A DNA stretch of 56,896 nucleotides from contig DASRYH010000081.1 in the NCBI GenBank assembly GCA_035687245.1, forward strand, positions 1-56,896, read 5' to 3'. The translations under genes were made by a program, and so were the position numbers. Shown one piece after another: positions 43,188-50,915 of the stretch. Under the pieces are notes generated by a model. The model was not told the origin of the DNA. It was given only the letters and a program-made list of their open reading frames with translations, and did not search any database. The stretch comes from DASRYH01 sp035687245. GTDB taxonomy: Bacteria; Actinomycetota; Coriobacteriia; Anaerosomatales; PHET01. Within the stretch, counting starts at the first letter, position 1. Every line of letters starts with the position of its first letter.

Positions 43188-43796
43188 GTGCTCGATCGGC
43201 TGGTATCCAGAGTCGTTCTCGGCACCATCGCGCCGGTCTCGCTCATGCTCGCGGGCTGGTGGGGAGCCGTTCCTGTCTTCGGCGACAGCCCTCTGGTGGG
43301 CCGGTGTGCGCTGACCGGGCTCGCGATCGGTGTGCTGCTCGACGTGACCGTCTTTCGCCAGCATCTGGACGCGCTCTACCGGCTGTCGGGATGGCTCCTC
43401 GGCGTGATCGCCCTCTTCTACACGGTGATGATCTACGGCTTCTTCATGGGTTTCCCGGCGGTGAACCTGCTCGTGGGTATCGGTTGGGGCTTCGTCGTTG
43501 GCAGACGCCACGTGGCCGAAGGGCTCTTGGGGCCCGAGGCAGCGCACGAGCTGCGAGCCGCCTGCGTGACTGCCTCGGCGATCATGTTCGCGCTCTGTTG
43601 CGCGACCGCCTGGCTCGCCTTCAGCGAGCCGTGGATCGCCAGTGAGGTGCGGGGGATGCTGGGGCTGAGCTTCACGCCCTCAATGACGCTGCTCTATGCA
43701 GGCTCGGTACTGGGGGGCATCGTGCTGGTCGCCGGCGAGGCGTGGCTTACTCGACTGGCGGCTCGCTTTGCGGCGACGAGGCTTGCGGCGCGCTAG
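43188..43796 (+). CDS. Integral membrane protein
   Basis: 202 residues from GTG 43188 with GGGGGAGGACAC upstream; the 93 bases before it in frame look non-coding. Six hydrophobic segments by eye, beginning LGTIAPVSLMLAGWWGAV and including LLGVIALFYTVMIYGFFMGF, LVGIGWGFVVGRR and SMTLLYAGSVLGGIVLVAGEAW. No recognised family. Confidence 0.8.
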   Translation: MLDRLVSRVVLGTIAPVSLMLAGWWGAVPVFGDSPLVGRCALTGLAIGVLLDVTVFRQHLDALYRLSGWLLGVIALFYTVMIYGFFMGFPAVNLLVGIGWGFVVGRRHVAEGLLGPEAAHELRAACVTASAIMFALCCATAWLAFSEPWIASEVRGMLGLSFTPSMTLLYAGSVLGGIVLVAGEAWLTRLAARFAATRLAAR

Positions 43797-43886
43797 AACA
43801 GCCGGTCCTGTGCGTCTTGGGCGCACGCCGACTCTGGCATAGACTGGAATCGCTTTTCTGATGCCCGTCGCCTCAAAGGGGGAGTC

Positions 43887-44288
43887 ATGCCCGTTGCCGT
43901 GATCGTTGCGCTCATCGCGCTGCTTGGAGCGCTCGTCTGCTACTCGATGGGCGTCTGGGGCGCATTTCGCGCCAAGACGGTGCGCGGCAAGGACGTGAAG
44001 CTGCTCTACGTTGGTTTCGCCTTCGACACGCTGGCGACGCTCGGCATGGCGGTACAGGCAAAAGGCCTCGATCTCACGCCGCTGTCCGACCTGCTGCACA
44101 CGGTCTTCGCCTTCGTCGCGATGTTCGCGATGCTCGCCGTAGCGATTACCGCCTCGCGCGCGCTGGCATCCGGCGACTCGAAGACGATGGCGCTGGTGCC
44201 GAACTGGGCGCTGTCAGGTTGGGTGCTGTGGATCGCGATGTTCGTCTGGGGACTTCTGGCTCGCGGCTCTGCCCGGATGGGCGGGTAG
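43887..44288 (+). CDS. Four-span membrane protein, HsmA-like
   Basis: 133 residues with an AAAGGGGGAG ribosome site. Spans VAVIVALIALLGALVCYSMGV, LYVGFAFDTLATLGMAVQA, LLHTVFAFVAMFAMLAVAI, and WALSGWVLWIAMFVWGLLA. The pattern YSMGVWGAFRAKTVRGKDVKLLY, with a polar Arg/Lys loop then FAFDTLATLGM, resembles HsmA-type proteins. Function unknown. Confidence 0.75.
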   Translation: MPVAVIVALIALLGALVCYSMGVWGAFRAKTVRGKDVKLLYVGFAFDTLATLGMAVQAKGLDLTPLSDLLHTVFAFVAMFAMLAVAITASRALASGDSKTMALVPNWALSGWVLWIAMFVWGLLARGSARMGG

Positions 44289-44317
44289 CTACCGCCGCTG
44301 ACGTCGCGAGAGCGCGT

Positions 44318-44716
44318 CTAGCCCAGCGATGGGCCGACGTGTTCGGCGAGTAGCTCGTCGAGGTCGTCGAAGGTGACGCCGTCTTCGGCCATGCCGAAGA
44401 AGAGCGGGATGACGCGGATCTGCTCGAGCATCTCCAGCTGGTCGGCGCCACGCTCGCGGTCGGGAATGACGGCGAAGCGCGGTGGCATGTTCGGCATCCA
44501 CTGACCCTGGTACATCGCATACATCGCTGATTCGGCGCTGTCACTGAACTCGAAGAGCGCGCGTGCGAGGTCGCCTTTGCCTATGAGGTAGAGATCGCGG
44601 CGCAGGCCGAGCGTGTCGCTCGCGACCCCGTGGCCTCGCGAGCGCAGCTCTTCTCGCAGAGCGGCACGGACCGCGCCCAGATCGAGGCCTTCACCCGTGG
44701 CGTTGGATTCTGTCAT
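44318..44716 (-). CDS. Hypothetical acidic protein
   Basis: 132 residues; the ATG at 44716 has only a weak ribosome site. Soluble, acidic, no Cys. Seen: LGAVRAALREELRSRGHGVASDTLGLRRDLYLIGKGDLARALFEF and FDDLDELLAEHVGPSLG. No family recognised. It stands alone between plus-strand genes. Confidence 0.65.
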   Translation of the reverse strand: MTESNATGEGLDLGAVRAALREELRSRGHGVASDTLGLRRDLYLIGKGDLARALFEFSDSAESAMYAMYQGQWMPNMPPRFAVIPDRERGADQLEMLEQIRVIPLFFGMAEDGVTFDDLDELLAEHVGPSLG

Positions 44717-44826
44717 TTCAGCAGTCGCACCTCACTTCGCGGTCACGCTCATCGACGGAGCTTCCGACGGTACCACAGCTCGTCGCTCGTGCTCTCGCGT
44801 GGAGGAGACCGCGCATCGCGTCGCGG

Positions 44827-44976
44827 TTGCTCTGGGTATTCGTGCTCTTGGGCTTCAACGTGCTCGGGGCTATCCTCTACGTATACGCGGGCCCCGGACA
44901 CGCGCGCTGGAGGCCCTGGAGGGTTTCAGAGACCCGTGAAGAACGAGTCGTGACACGAGCATTGATTGGGGAATAG
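44827..44976 (+). CDS. PLDc_N-like small membrane protein, start unclear
   Basis: In frame with TAG at 44974 a stretch reads LLWVFVLLGFNVLGAILYVYAGPGHARWRPWR, then a charged tail ending RALIGE. The hydrophobic segment plus YVYAGP-x-RWRPWR is the signature of PLDc_N (cardiolipin-synthase N-terminal) mini-proteins. No ATG or GTG with a ribosome site exists in this frame; GGAGGAG (44801-44807) points to a start near 44812-44827, where only ATC (44815) and TTG (44827) occur. The gene may be short and real with a rare start, or decayed. DUF1801 follows after 8 bp. Confidence 0.45.
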   Translation: MLWVFVLLGFNVLGAILYVYAGPGHARWRPWRVSETREERVVTRALIGE

Positions 44977-44984
44977 ACAGCCGC

Positions 44985-45347
44985 ATGGAACAGAAGCCCG
45001 CAGCAGCCGACATCGACGCCCACATCGCCGCGTTCCCGCCTGAAGTGCGCGAACGGCTTTCGGCGATTCGAGCCCTCGTTCACGAAGTCGCCCCGGATGC
45101 GACTGAGACGATCGCCTACGCAATCCCCACCTTCGACCTCAACGGCAAGCATCTCGTGCACTTCGCCGGTTTCGCACGCCACGTGGGCTTCTATCCCACG
45201 CCGCGCGGCTTCCAAGGTTTCGAAGGCGAGCTCGCCGGCTACAAGCAGGGCAAGGGCTCGGTGCAGTTCCCGCACAACCAGCCGATTCCGCTCGACCTGA
45301 TTCGCCGAATGGTCGAGGCACGCGTGGCCGAAGTGATGGGCCGCTAG
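44985..45347 (+). CDS. DUF1801 (YdhG-like) protein, first copy
   Basis: 120 residues. Seen: ADIDAHIAAFPPEVRERLSAIRALVHEVAPDATETIAYAIPTFDLNGKHLVHFAGFARHVGFYPTPRGFQGFEGELAGYKQGKGSVQFPHNQPIPLDLI in family order (quoted in parts only for position: 10-25, 35-50, 85-95). Features LVHFAGF and GKGSVQFP are diagnostic of DUF1801. Known only as a conserved cytosolic fold (frataxin-like). A second member lies at 47338-47709. Confidence 0.85.
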   Translation: MEQKPAAADIDAHIAAFPPEVRERLSAIRALVHEVAPDATETIAYAIPTFDLNGKHLVHFAGFARHVGFYPTPRGFQGFEGELAGYKQGKGSVQFPHNQPIPLDLIRRMVEARVAEVMGR

Positions 45348-45448
45348 CGCCGTTCGGCGTGCCGCATCTGGTTCGCGAGCAGGAATCACCCCGCGCACGG
45401 CGCACTCTCCCCGTAGCGAAAGCGTCATGGGGTAAGGGAGAGCTGAAC

Positions 45449-45829
45449 GTGATAGACACCCGGAATCTGGTTCTCACGTTCGTGATCGTTGGTACCGCGC
45501 TCACTTTCGTCGTCCTGGCTATGACCGGCGCTCACATGGTGGCGGTCGCTGCAGCCATTGCCTTCGCGCTCACCGCACTAGCGCCTTTTGCCGCCGGTGC
45601 CATCATCCAGCTCGTCATGTCCCGCACGCGACTTCCGTGGTTCGTCGCGGGCGTGGTGGGCGTCGGAATCGCCTGGCTGCTGTGGTATAGCGGCGGAGTG
45701 TGGTTCCGCGTCGGCGACTGGCGCAGCACCGGCGTCACCGGCTACCTGCTGATAGGGTCCCTCTCGGCGATGGTCGGCGCCGCAGTGACGCGCATGTTCG
45801 TCATGCTGCCCGTACGCAGGCGCGCCTAG
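45449..45829 (+). CDS. Four-span membrane protein
   Basis: 126 residues, GTG start after GGGAGAGCTGAAC. Four hydrophobic spans: LVLTFVIVGTALTFVVLAMTG, VAVAAAIAFALTALAPFAAG, WFVAGVVGVGIAWLLWYSGG, TGYLLIGSLSAMVGAAVTR. No family. Confidence 0.75.
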   Translation: MIDTRNLVLTFVIVGTALTFVVLAMTGAHMVAVAAAIAFALTALAPFAAGAIIQLVMSRTRLPWFVAGVVGVGIAWLLWYSGGVWFRVGDWRSTGVTGYLLIGSLSAMVGAAVTRMFVMLPVRRRA

Positions 45830-45886
45830 AGAGCGAGCGCGGGTAGGATACCTTCGTCACTGCTACCTGCCGAAAGGCCGTCTGCG

Positions 45887-46375
45887 ATGCTCCCTGACCT
45901 GCTTGCGCCTGGACTACGGCTCGTCGTCTGCGGTACCGCCGCAAGCGCGAAGTCGGCGCAGGTGGGTGCCTACTACGCCGGGCCGGGCAACAAGTTCTGG
46001 CCGACGCTCGCCGAGGTGGGACTCACGCCGCGTCGGCTTGAACCTGCCGAGTTCCCACTGCTGTTGGAGTACGGAATCGGGCTCACCGACATTGCGAAAG
46101 GGCAGGCCGGCGGTGATGCCGACATCACCTTCACCCGCGACAGCGCCGCTCTCGTGCGCTCGAAGATCGAGGCAAACGCCCCCGGCGTCCTGTGCTTCAA
46201 CGGGAAGCGCGCTGGCCAGGAGTGCTTCGGCGTGAAGACGCTGGACTACGGGTTGCAGGAGGCGCGCGTCGGCGAGACGCTGCTGTTCGTGGCACCGTCG
46301 ACGAGCGGCGCCGCCAGTGGTGCGTGGGACGTGAGCTACTGGCGCGATTTGGCCGAAGTCGTACGCAGCCTCTAG
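45887..46375 (+). CDS. mug: Mismatch-specific/uracil-DNA glycosylase family protein (Mug)
   Basis: 162 residues; the ATG follows TGCCGAAAGG. Seen: LRLVVCGTAASAKSAQVGAYYAGPGNKFWPTL, which is the Mug/TDG start (motif GxNPG replaced by GTAAS, then YYAGPGNKFWP), then LLEYGIGLTDIAKGQAGG, CFNGKRAGQECFG and LLFVAPSTSGAASG (the second catalytic motif, N/S-rich). Known: removes uracil or ethenocytosine opposite G. Slight differences at the first motif leave substrate range open. Confidence 0.9.
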   Translation: MLPDLLAPGLRLVVCGTAASAKSAQVGAYYAGPGNKFWPTLAEVGLTPRRLEPAEFPLLLEYGIGLTDIAKGQAGGDADITFTRDSAALVRSKIEANAPGVLCFNGKRAGQECFGVKTLDYGLQEARVGETLLFVAPSTSGAASGAWDVSYWRDLAEVVRSL

Positions 46376-46466
46376 GACGCTCCCCGGTGCTCGTTGATTC
46401 GCTTGGAGCGGAGCGGGGGCCGCACTCGACGTGCGACCGCCCGCTCCGGCGAAAGAAGTCGAGGCT

Positions 46467-46598
46467 CTAGCCGTCGATCGAGTCCTCGTCGGCGGGGTCG
46501 GCCCTGTTGATGCGGTGGTCGACGAGTTGCAGTGCTACGGCGACAACGATGATGACCACGACGATAACGCCGAGGATGACCAGCTGACTCTGGGTCAT
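46467..46598 (-). CDS. 43-residue single-span membrane peptide
   Basis: ATG at 46598 with GGAAGGACCCACC upstream. Sequence is a near-pure transmembrane segment, LVILGVIVVVIIVVAVALQLV, followed by DHRINRADPADEDSIDG. Strong ribosome site and unbiased hydrophobic segment support a real small protein. Function unknown. Confidence 0.65.
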   Translation of the reverse strand: MTQSQLVILGVIVVVIIVVAVALQLVDHRINRADPADEDSIDG

Positions 46599-46688
46599 GG
46601 TGGGTCCTTCCGAATCTTGAGATGAGCAGAGGCGTCTTGCGCACGACCGGTCGGCACAACGAACTGCCGAGGACGTGTACGCGTGGCC

Positions 46689-47000
46689 TCAGATTCGGAG
46701 CTTGGAGACCGTGAAGGCGCGCACGGCGCGGATAGCGGCCGTGGGCAGAAGCGAGGTGGCGCTTGCGCACGCGCTGCTCGCCACGACCAGCAATCCAGCC
46801 GTACACGCAGCCAGTCTCGCGAACGCGGGACCGCGCCCGTGGTGCGTTGTGATGAGGCTACCCGCCGTGGGGACCGCGTTCAGCGACGGCTGCGAGTCGA
46901 CATGCAGAGCGGGAACAGGCACCGCGATGCCGACCGCCACGAGCGCGATCGCGCACGCGATGACCACAGCGAACGCTCGTCTGTCGAAGATGCCTTGCAT
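46689..47000 (-). CDS. Two-span hypothetical protein
   Basis: 103 residues from the ATG at 47000. Hydrophobic segments AFAVVIACAIALVAVGIAVPV and LAACTAGLLVVASSACASAT flank a ~35-residue extracytoplasmic loop. Weak ribosome site (GTAGGCTTCGG). Possibly an alternative reading of this GC-rich stretch, but the minus frame has the expected hydrophobic pattern. Confidence 0.5.
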   Translation of the reverse strand: MQGIFDRRAFAVVIACAIALVAVGIAVPVPALHVDSQPSLNAVPTAGSLITTHHGRGPAFARLAACTAGLLVVASSACASATSLLPTAAIRAVRAFTVSKLRI

Positions 47001-47102
47001 GGGCCGAAGCCTACCACGAAGGGGCTAACGGGCACCTCTACCTCGCGATACACTGATGTCGTTGGGTCAGGACGAGAGCCGAAACCCTCGACGGGAGTGG
47101 CG

Positions 47103-47312
47103 ATGACCTGCTACCAGAGACATCTCGGGTCGCTGTTTGAGGCGCTGGGCCTGGACTACGACAAGGCCAATCGCCGAAAGGTCGACGACGCCATCCGTGC
47201 GGTGTTGAAGGTGCCCGATGGGGCGCACTGCCCGGAGGTGTGGGCAGCGATCAAGTCGCTGACCCCAGAAGAGTCCGAGGCTCTGCCGGCGCGAATCGCC
47301 GAGGTCTTGTAG
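47103..47312 (+). CDS. Small conserved-type cytosolic protein
   Basis: 69 residues from the ATG at 47103, GGGAGTGG upstream. Seen: CYQRHLGSLFEALGLDYDKANRRKVDDAIRAVLKVPDGAHCPEVWAAIK in sequence (parts). Fully helical by eye, two Cys. It precedes the DUF1801 gene by 25 bp. No family known to me. Confidence 0.7.
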   Translation: MTCYQRHLGSLFEALGLDYDKANRRKVDDAIRAVLKVPDGAHCPEVWAAIKSLTPEESEALPARIAEVL

Positions 47313-47337
47313 GAACGGTCGTGTTGAAGGGGAGCAG

Positions 47338-47709
47338 ATGAGCACTATCCGGCTCGAGAGGTTTCTCGAGGACGTGGAGCCGCAACTTGCGCCGGTCGTG
47401 ACCGCGCTGCACGAGTCGATCATGGCTGCAAAGCCGGACCTCGATGTTCAGATCTCGCTCAAGATGCTCATGTATGGCGTCAACGGCGACTTCCGTCACT
47501 GGGTGTGTTCGATAGGCACCGCATCAGACGCAGCGACGTTGCGCTTCCTTCCCGGCGCCTACATGCGCGACCCCGAGCTCATCCTGAAGCCGGGCACCGG
47601 CGGGATTCGCGTCATCGAGTTCCCCGTCGGCACGCAGGTCGATACCGACCTCGTGAGGGCCTACGCCGCTGAAGCTGTCGTTCAGCTGGGTGCGTATAGG
47701 CAACGATAG
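47338..47709 (+). CDS. DUF1801-like protein, second copy
   Basis: 123 residues. Seen: RLERFLEDVEPQLAPVVTALHESIMAAKPDLDVQISLKMLMYGVNGDFRHWVCSIGTAS in order (parts). The region around residue 45 (LKMLMYGVNGDFRHWVCSI) corresponds to the LVHFAGF strand of DUF1801. The gene ends one base before a long frame containing the FKBP gene. Same fold as 44985-45347 but diverged. Confidence 0.7.
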   Translation: MSTIRLERFLEDVEPQLAPVVTALHESIMAAKPDLDVQISLKMLMYGVNGDFRHWVCSIGTASDAATLRFLPGAYMRDPELILKPGTGGIRVIEFPVGTQVDTDLVRAYAAEAVVQLGAYRQR

Positions 47710-47810
47710 TGTCGCAACCCGCGCGCACGCAGGCTCGGGTGCGCTACGCTATACGCCCGCACCTACGGGTGCTCTGTTCCGCTCTTTCGAATCGTCTTGT
47801 GGAGGTCGCC

Positions 47811-48356
47811 GTGTCTCACCTTCTGTCGCGCCGTGCCGTCATACTCGGCTGCATTCTCGCGCTCGTCCTTGCATTCAGCGCTCTGTCCGGCTGCGCCAAG
47901 CCTGCCCCAACGCCCGATCCCGCCGACTCGGTCCAGCCGGTCGAAGACACGGCGAGCCAGCCGGCCGAACAGGCGACTGTGCCTGTCGACCAGACTCCCA
48001 CCGCGCCCGACCAGACGATCGACGAGGTTACCGAGCTCAAGATCGAGGACACCAAGAAGGGCAAGGGCGCCGAGGTCAAGACAGGCGACACCGTCACGGT
48101 GGACTACACCGGTTGGCTTACCGATGGTACGAAGTTCGACTCCTCGCTCGACTCTGGTCAGCCGTTCCAGTTCACGGTCGGCGGTGGCCAGGTCATCAAG
48201 GGCTGGGACCAGGGCCTCGTCGGCATGAAGGTCGGCGGCACCCGCAAGCTCACGATCCCGTCCGAGATGGGCTATGGCTCGCAGGGCGCCGGCAGCGGCC
48301 TCATTCCGCCCAACGCCACACTCGTCTTCGAGATCAAGTTGATCTCGATCGACTAA
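47811..48356 (+). CDS. FKBP-type peptidyl-prolyl isomerase lipoprotein
   Basis: 181 residues from a GTG at 47811 (GGAGGTCGCC upstream); the frame is open further up but lacks a ribosome site. Lipoprotein signal ILGCILALVLAFSALSGC, then a Pro/Asp-rich linker to ~75, then one FKBP domain: VTVDYTGWLTDGTKFDSSLD, FTVGGGQVIKGWDQGLVGMKVGGTRKLTIPSEMGYG, IPPNATLVFEIKLI. All FKBP pocket positions are present. Role: folding of exported proteins at the outer face of the membrane. Confidence 0.92.
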   Translation: MSHLLSRRAVILGCILALVLAFSALSGCAKPAPTPDPADSVQPVEDTASQPAEQATVPVDQTPTAPDQTIDEVTELKIEDTKKGKGAEVKTGDTVTVDYTGWLTDGTKFDSSLDSGQPFQFTVGGGQVIKGWDQGLVGMKVGGTRKLTIPSEMGYGSQGAGSGLIPPNATLVFEIKLISID

Positions 48357-48369
48357 CCGAAGCCGTTAG

Positions 48370-48404
48370 ACGGCCGGTCACCTGCGGGTGGCCGGCCGTT
48401 ACTC
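48370..48404 (+). terminator. Terminator of the FKBP gene
   Basis: ACGGCCGGTCACC (48370-48382) / GGTGGCCGGCCGT (48387-48399), one G:T, four-base loop, followed by TACTCT. Confidence 0.75.
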
Positions 48405-48441
48405 TAGAAGTGCGCGTTCGCCGTCAAGGAAGGTGCCGAAG

Positions 48442-48969
48442 ATGCGCAACGAGATGGTCCTCACACTGACCGGCCCCGACCGAGTCGGTATCGTCGAAGA
48501 GGTTACCCGCGTCCTGTTGGGCCTCGATGCGAACGTCACCACGAGCCGTATGGCGCGTCTGGGCGGCGAGTTCGCCATCATCCTGCTAGCGTCAGTACCT
48601 GAGGGCGCTGACCTGGGCGGGGCATTCGGCGATCTGGAGTCGCAGGGCTATAGCGTTGCGATCCACTCGTCATCGGGCGGCGGCGTCGGGCACGCCGACT
48701 GGGTGCCCTACCGCATAGAGGTCTGTGGCGCCGACCACGAAGGTATCGTCCACGAGATCGCTGCAGGGCTTTCGGCCGCTGGGATCAGCATCGAGTCGAT
48801 GGAGACGGGCACCACGAGTGCGCCTGTCACGGGCGCTACGCTCTTCACGATGCAGGCGCAGGTCGTCGTCCCGCCGTCGCTTGCCGCGAATCCCGCATGG
48901 TCGGAGACGGTGCGCGAGGCTGGAAACCGCTCGAACGTAGACGTGATTGTGCTGCCCGGCAGGGAATAG
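48442..48969 (+). CDS. GcvR-like protein with two ACT domains
   Basis: 175 residues from the ATG at 48442, preceded by AAGGAAGGTGCCGAAG. Two ACT domains: MVLTLTGPDRVGIVEEVTRVLLGLDANVTTSRMARLGGEFAIILLASV and YRIEVCGADHEGIVHEIAAGLSAAGISIESMETGTTSAP (parts). The GPDRxGIV and GADHxGIV loops bind small amino acids. Known relative: GcvR (glycine-cleavage repressor partner). Target here unknown. Confidence 0.9.
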   Translation: MRNEMVLTLTGPDRVGIVEEVTRVLLGLDANVTTSRMARLGGEFAIILLASVPEGADLGGAFGDLESQGYSVAIHSSSGGGVGHADWVPYRIEVCGADHEGIVHEIAAGLSAAGISIESMETGTTSAPVTGATLFTMQAQVVVPPSLAANPAWSETVREAGNRSNVDVIVLPGRE

Positions 48970-48978
48970 ACGCTCTGG

Positions 48979-49003
48979 TATACTATCGCGGCGCTAGCGC
49001 CGC
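48979..49003 (+). promoter_or_regulatory. Promoter -10 and adjoining palindrome of the HEAT gene
   Basis: TATACT (48979-48984) is followed at once by a perfect 16-bp palindrome GCGGCGCTAGCGCCGC (48988-49003), which would lie over the transcription start as an operator or form the 5' hairpin of the mRNA. Confidence 0.5.
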
Positions 49004-49059
49004 ATTCAGGCCCCGCGGCTCGCCTTGAGCCGCCCACTTTCGAGATGCCGGAGTCCCTT

Positions 49060-49698
49060 ATGGCCCAGGACACGCCTTTGTTCACCGCCGACGACGACAA
49101 GAACGAACTTGCCGAACGCGCATGTGGCGATGCGAAGCTTCTTGCTCAGGTCGTCGGTTCGCTCTCCGGCGATGAACGGCGCCTGCGGCAGTTCGCAGCG
49201 AGCGTGGTCCATGACATCTCAGAGCGCCGGCCCGAGCTGCTCAAGCCGCTTACCGAGGAGCTGGCCGATGCTCTGCACCGCCCCGAGTCGCAGACGCGCT
49301 GGGAGGTGCTGGGCAGCTTCGAGAACCTCGTTGCGGTCGATGCGCGCCTCGTGGACAAGGCGCTCGAGGGTGCCGAAGCCGCGTTGCACGACGAGGAGTC
49401 GGGCGTGGTGCGTCTGGCAGCCTTCCGACTCATGACCACCTACGGTGCAACCACCGCCAAGCGCTCCGAGCGCGTCTGGCCGCTCCTGGCCGAGGCCATT
49501 CGCTGCTACCACGGCGATGCCGAGTTCCCCGCGATGCTCTCAGGCGTCTACTCGATGGTCTGCGGTGCGGCATCTGACGAAGTGAAGCTCGCTGCCGCAG
49601 AGATCATGCGTTTCGACGCTGAGAATGCGAAAGGCCTGCTCAAGAGGCGTGCTTCTCGCATCGTGGACTGCGCGCCGAAGAAGCGCGGCAAGAAGTAG
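49060..49698 (+). CDS. HEAT-repeat protein
   Basis: 212 residues from the ATG at 49060 (GGAG upstream; ATG 49045 is an alternative). Repeated helix pairs: LRQFAASVVHDISERRPELLKPLTEELADALH, WEVLGSFENLVAVDARLVDKALEGAEAALHDEESGVVRLAAFRLMTTYG, ASDEVKLAAAEIMRFDAENAKGLL. A basic tail (RRASRIVDCAPKKRGKK) ends it. Structural scaffold inferred; the repeats resemble those of phycocyanobilin lyase-type HEAT proteins in general, not in detail. Confidence 0.85.
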   Translation: MAQDTPLFTADDDKNELAERACGDAKLLAQVVGSLSGDERRLRQFAASVVHDISERRPELLKPLTEELADALHRPESQTRWEVLGSFENLVAVDARLVDKALEGAEAALHDEESGVVRLAAFRLMTTYGATTAKRSERVWPLLAEAIRCYHGDAEFPAMLSGVYSMVCGAASDEVKLAAAEIMRFDAENAKGLLKRRASRIVDCAPKKRGKK

Positions 49699-49786
49699 TC
49701 CCTCTTTCTGCACGAACCGATTGAAGCACACATGTGAGGCGGACAAGGTGAGCCGCCCATTCGACTAGACGGAGGAATCTGCACCT

Positions 49787-50878
49787 ATGGCCAAGCACAC
49801 CGTGACCCTTATCCCGGGCGATGGAATCGGTCCGGAGCTGACCACTGCGATGACGCGCGTCGTCGAAGCAACCGGCGTAGAGATCGAGTGGGAGATCGCA
49901 GAGGCGGGCAGCGATCAGATCGACAAGTACGGCACGCCGCTGCCAGCGTCCACTCTCGATTCGATCCGCAAGAACAAGGTCGCGATCAAGGGTCCGATCA
50001 CCACTCCGGTGGGCGGCGGTTTCCGCAGCGTGAACGTTGCCATCCGCAAGGAACTCGACCTCTACGCCTGCCTGCGCCCCGCCTTCTCAATTCCGGGCTC
50101 GGGTGCGCGCTACGACGACATCGACATCGTCATCGTGCGTGAGAACACCGAAGACCTCTATGCGGGCATCGAGTTCGAGCAGGGCACGAAAGACGCCGCC
50201 GACCTCATCAAGTTCGCGGCCGACCGCGGCGCCGGCATCATCCGCCCCGACTCGGGCCTGTCTTTGAAGCCGATCTCGATCATGGGCACCGAGCGCATCG
50301 TGCGTTACGCCTTTGACTACGCGATCGCCAACGGCCGCAAGAAGGTCACCGCGGTCCACAAGGCCAACATCCTCAAGATGTCGGACGGCCTGTTCCTCAA
50401 AGTCGCCCGCCAGGTCGCCGAAGAGTACAAGGACTCAGGCATCGAGTTCGAGGACTACATCGTCGATGCGACCTGCATGCAGCTCGTTCTTCACCCCGAG
50501 TGGTGGGACGTGCTCGTGCTGCCGAACCTCTACGGCGATATCGTCAGCGACCTTTCGGCAGGGCTGATCGGCGGTCTGGGCATCGCGATGGGCGCCAACA
50601 TCGGCACCGACTGCGCGGTCTTCGAGCCGGTTCATGGCTCGGCGCCGAAGTACGCCGGTAAGGATATGGCGAACCCGACGGCCGAGATCCTGTCGGCGAT
50701 GCTCATGCTCAAGCACCTTGGCGAGACCGACGCCGCCGACCGCGTCCTCGCCGCCGTGCGCAACGTCATCGGCAAGGGCGAAAAGGTCACCTACGACGTC
50801 AAGCGCTCCGTCACGGGCAGCACCGATGGGGCCGTCGGCACCCAGGCCTACGCTGACGCGCTCATAGAGGCGCTCTAG
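49787..50878 (+). CDS. NAD-dependent isocitrate dehydrogenase-like enzyme
   Basis: 363 residues. Seen: VTLIPGDGIGPELT, the substrate segment GGGFRSVNVAIRKELDLYACLRP (Ser/Asn as in isocitrate rather than isopropylmalate enzymes), VRENTEDLYAGIE, KVTAVHKANILKMSDGLF (Tyr/Lys catalytic), DYIVDATCMQLV, NLYGDIVSDLSAGLIGG, and GSAPKYAGKDMANPTAE. The NAD-preferring loop near HGSAPKYAGKD matches NAD-IDH. Isocitrate to 2-oxoglutarate + CO2 is the likely reaction; homoisocitrate is possible. Confidence 0.9.
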   Translation: MAKHTVTLIPGDGIGPELTTAMTRVVEATGVEIEWEIAEAGSDQIDKYGTPLPASTLDSIRKNKVAIKGPITTPVGGGFRSVNVAIRKELDLYACLRPAFSIPGSGARYDDIDIVIVRENTEDLYAGIEFEQGTKDAADLIKFAADRGAGIIRPDSGLSLKPISIMGTERIVRYAFDYAIANGRKKVTAVHKANILKMSDGLFLKVARQVAEEYKDSGIEFEDYIVDATCMQLVLHPEWWDVLVLPNLYGDIVSDLSAGLIGGLGIAMGANIGTDCAVFEPVHGSAPKYAGKDMANPTAEILSAMLMLKHLGETDAADRVLAAVRNVIGKGEKVTYDVKRSVTGSTDGAVGTQAYADALIEAL

Positions 50879-50915
50879 CTTCCGCGAGACGCTCCGACGA
50901 TAAGGCGGCGGGCCG

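Noticed and set aside
49787..50878. LeuB (isopropylmalate dehydrogenase)
   Set aside because: The SVNVAIRKELDLYACLRP segment carries the Ser-x-Asn of isocitrate dehydrogenases, not the isopropylmalate loop.
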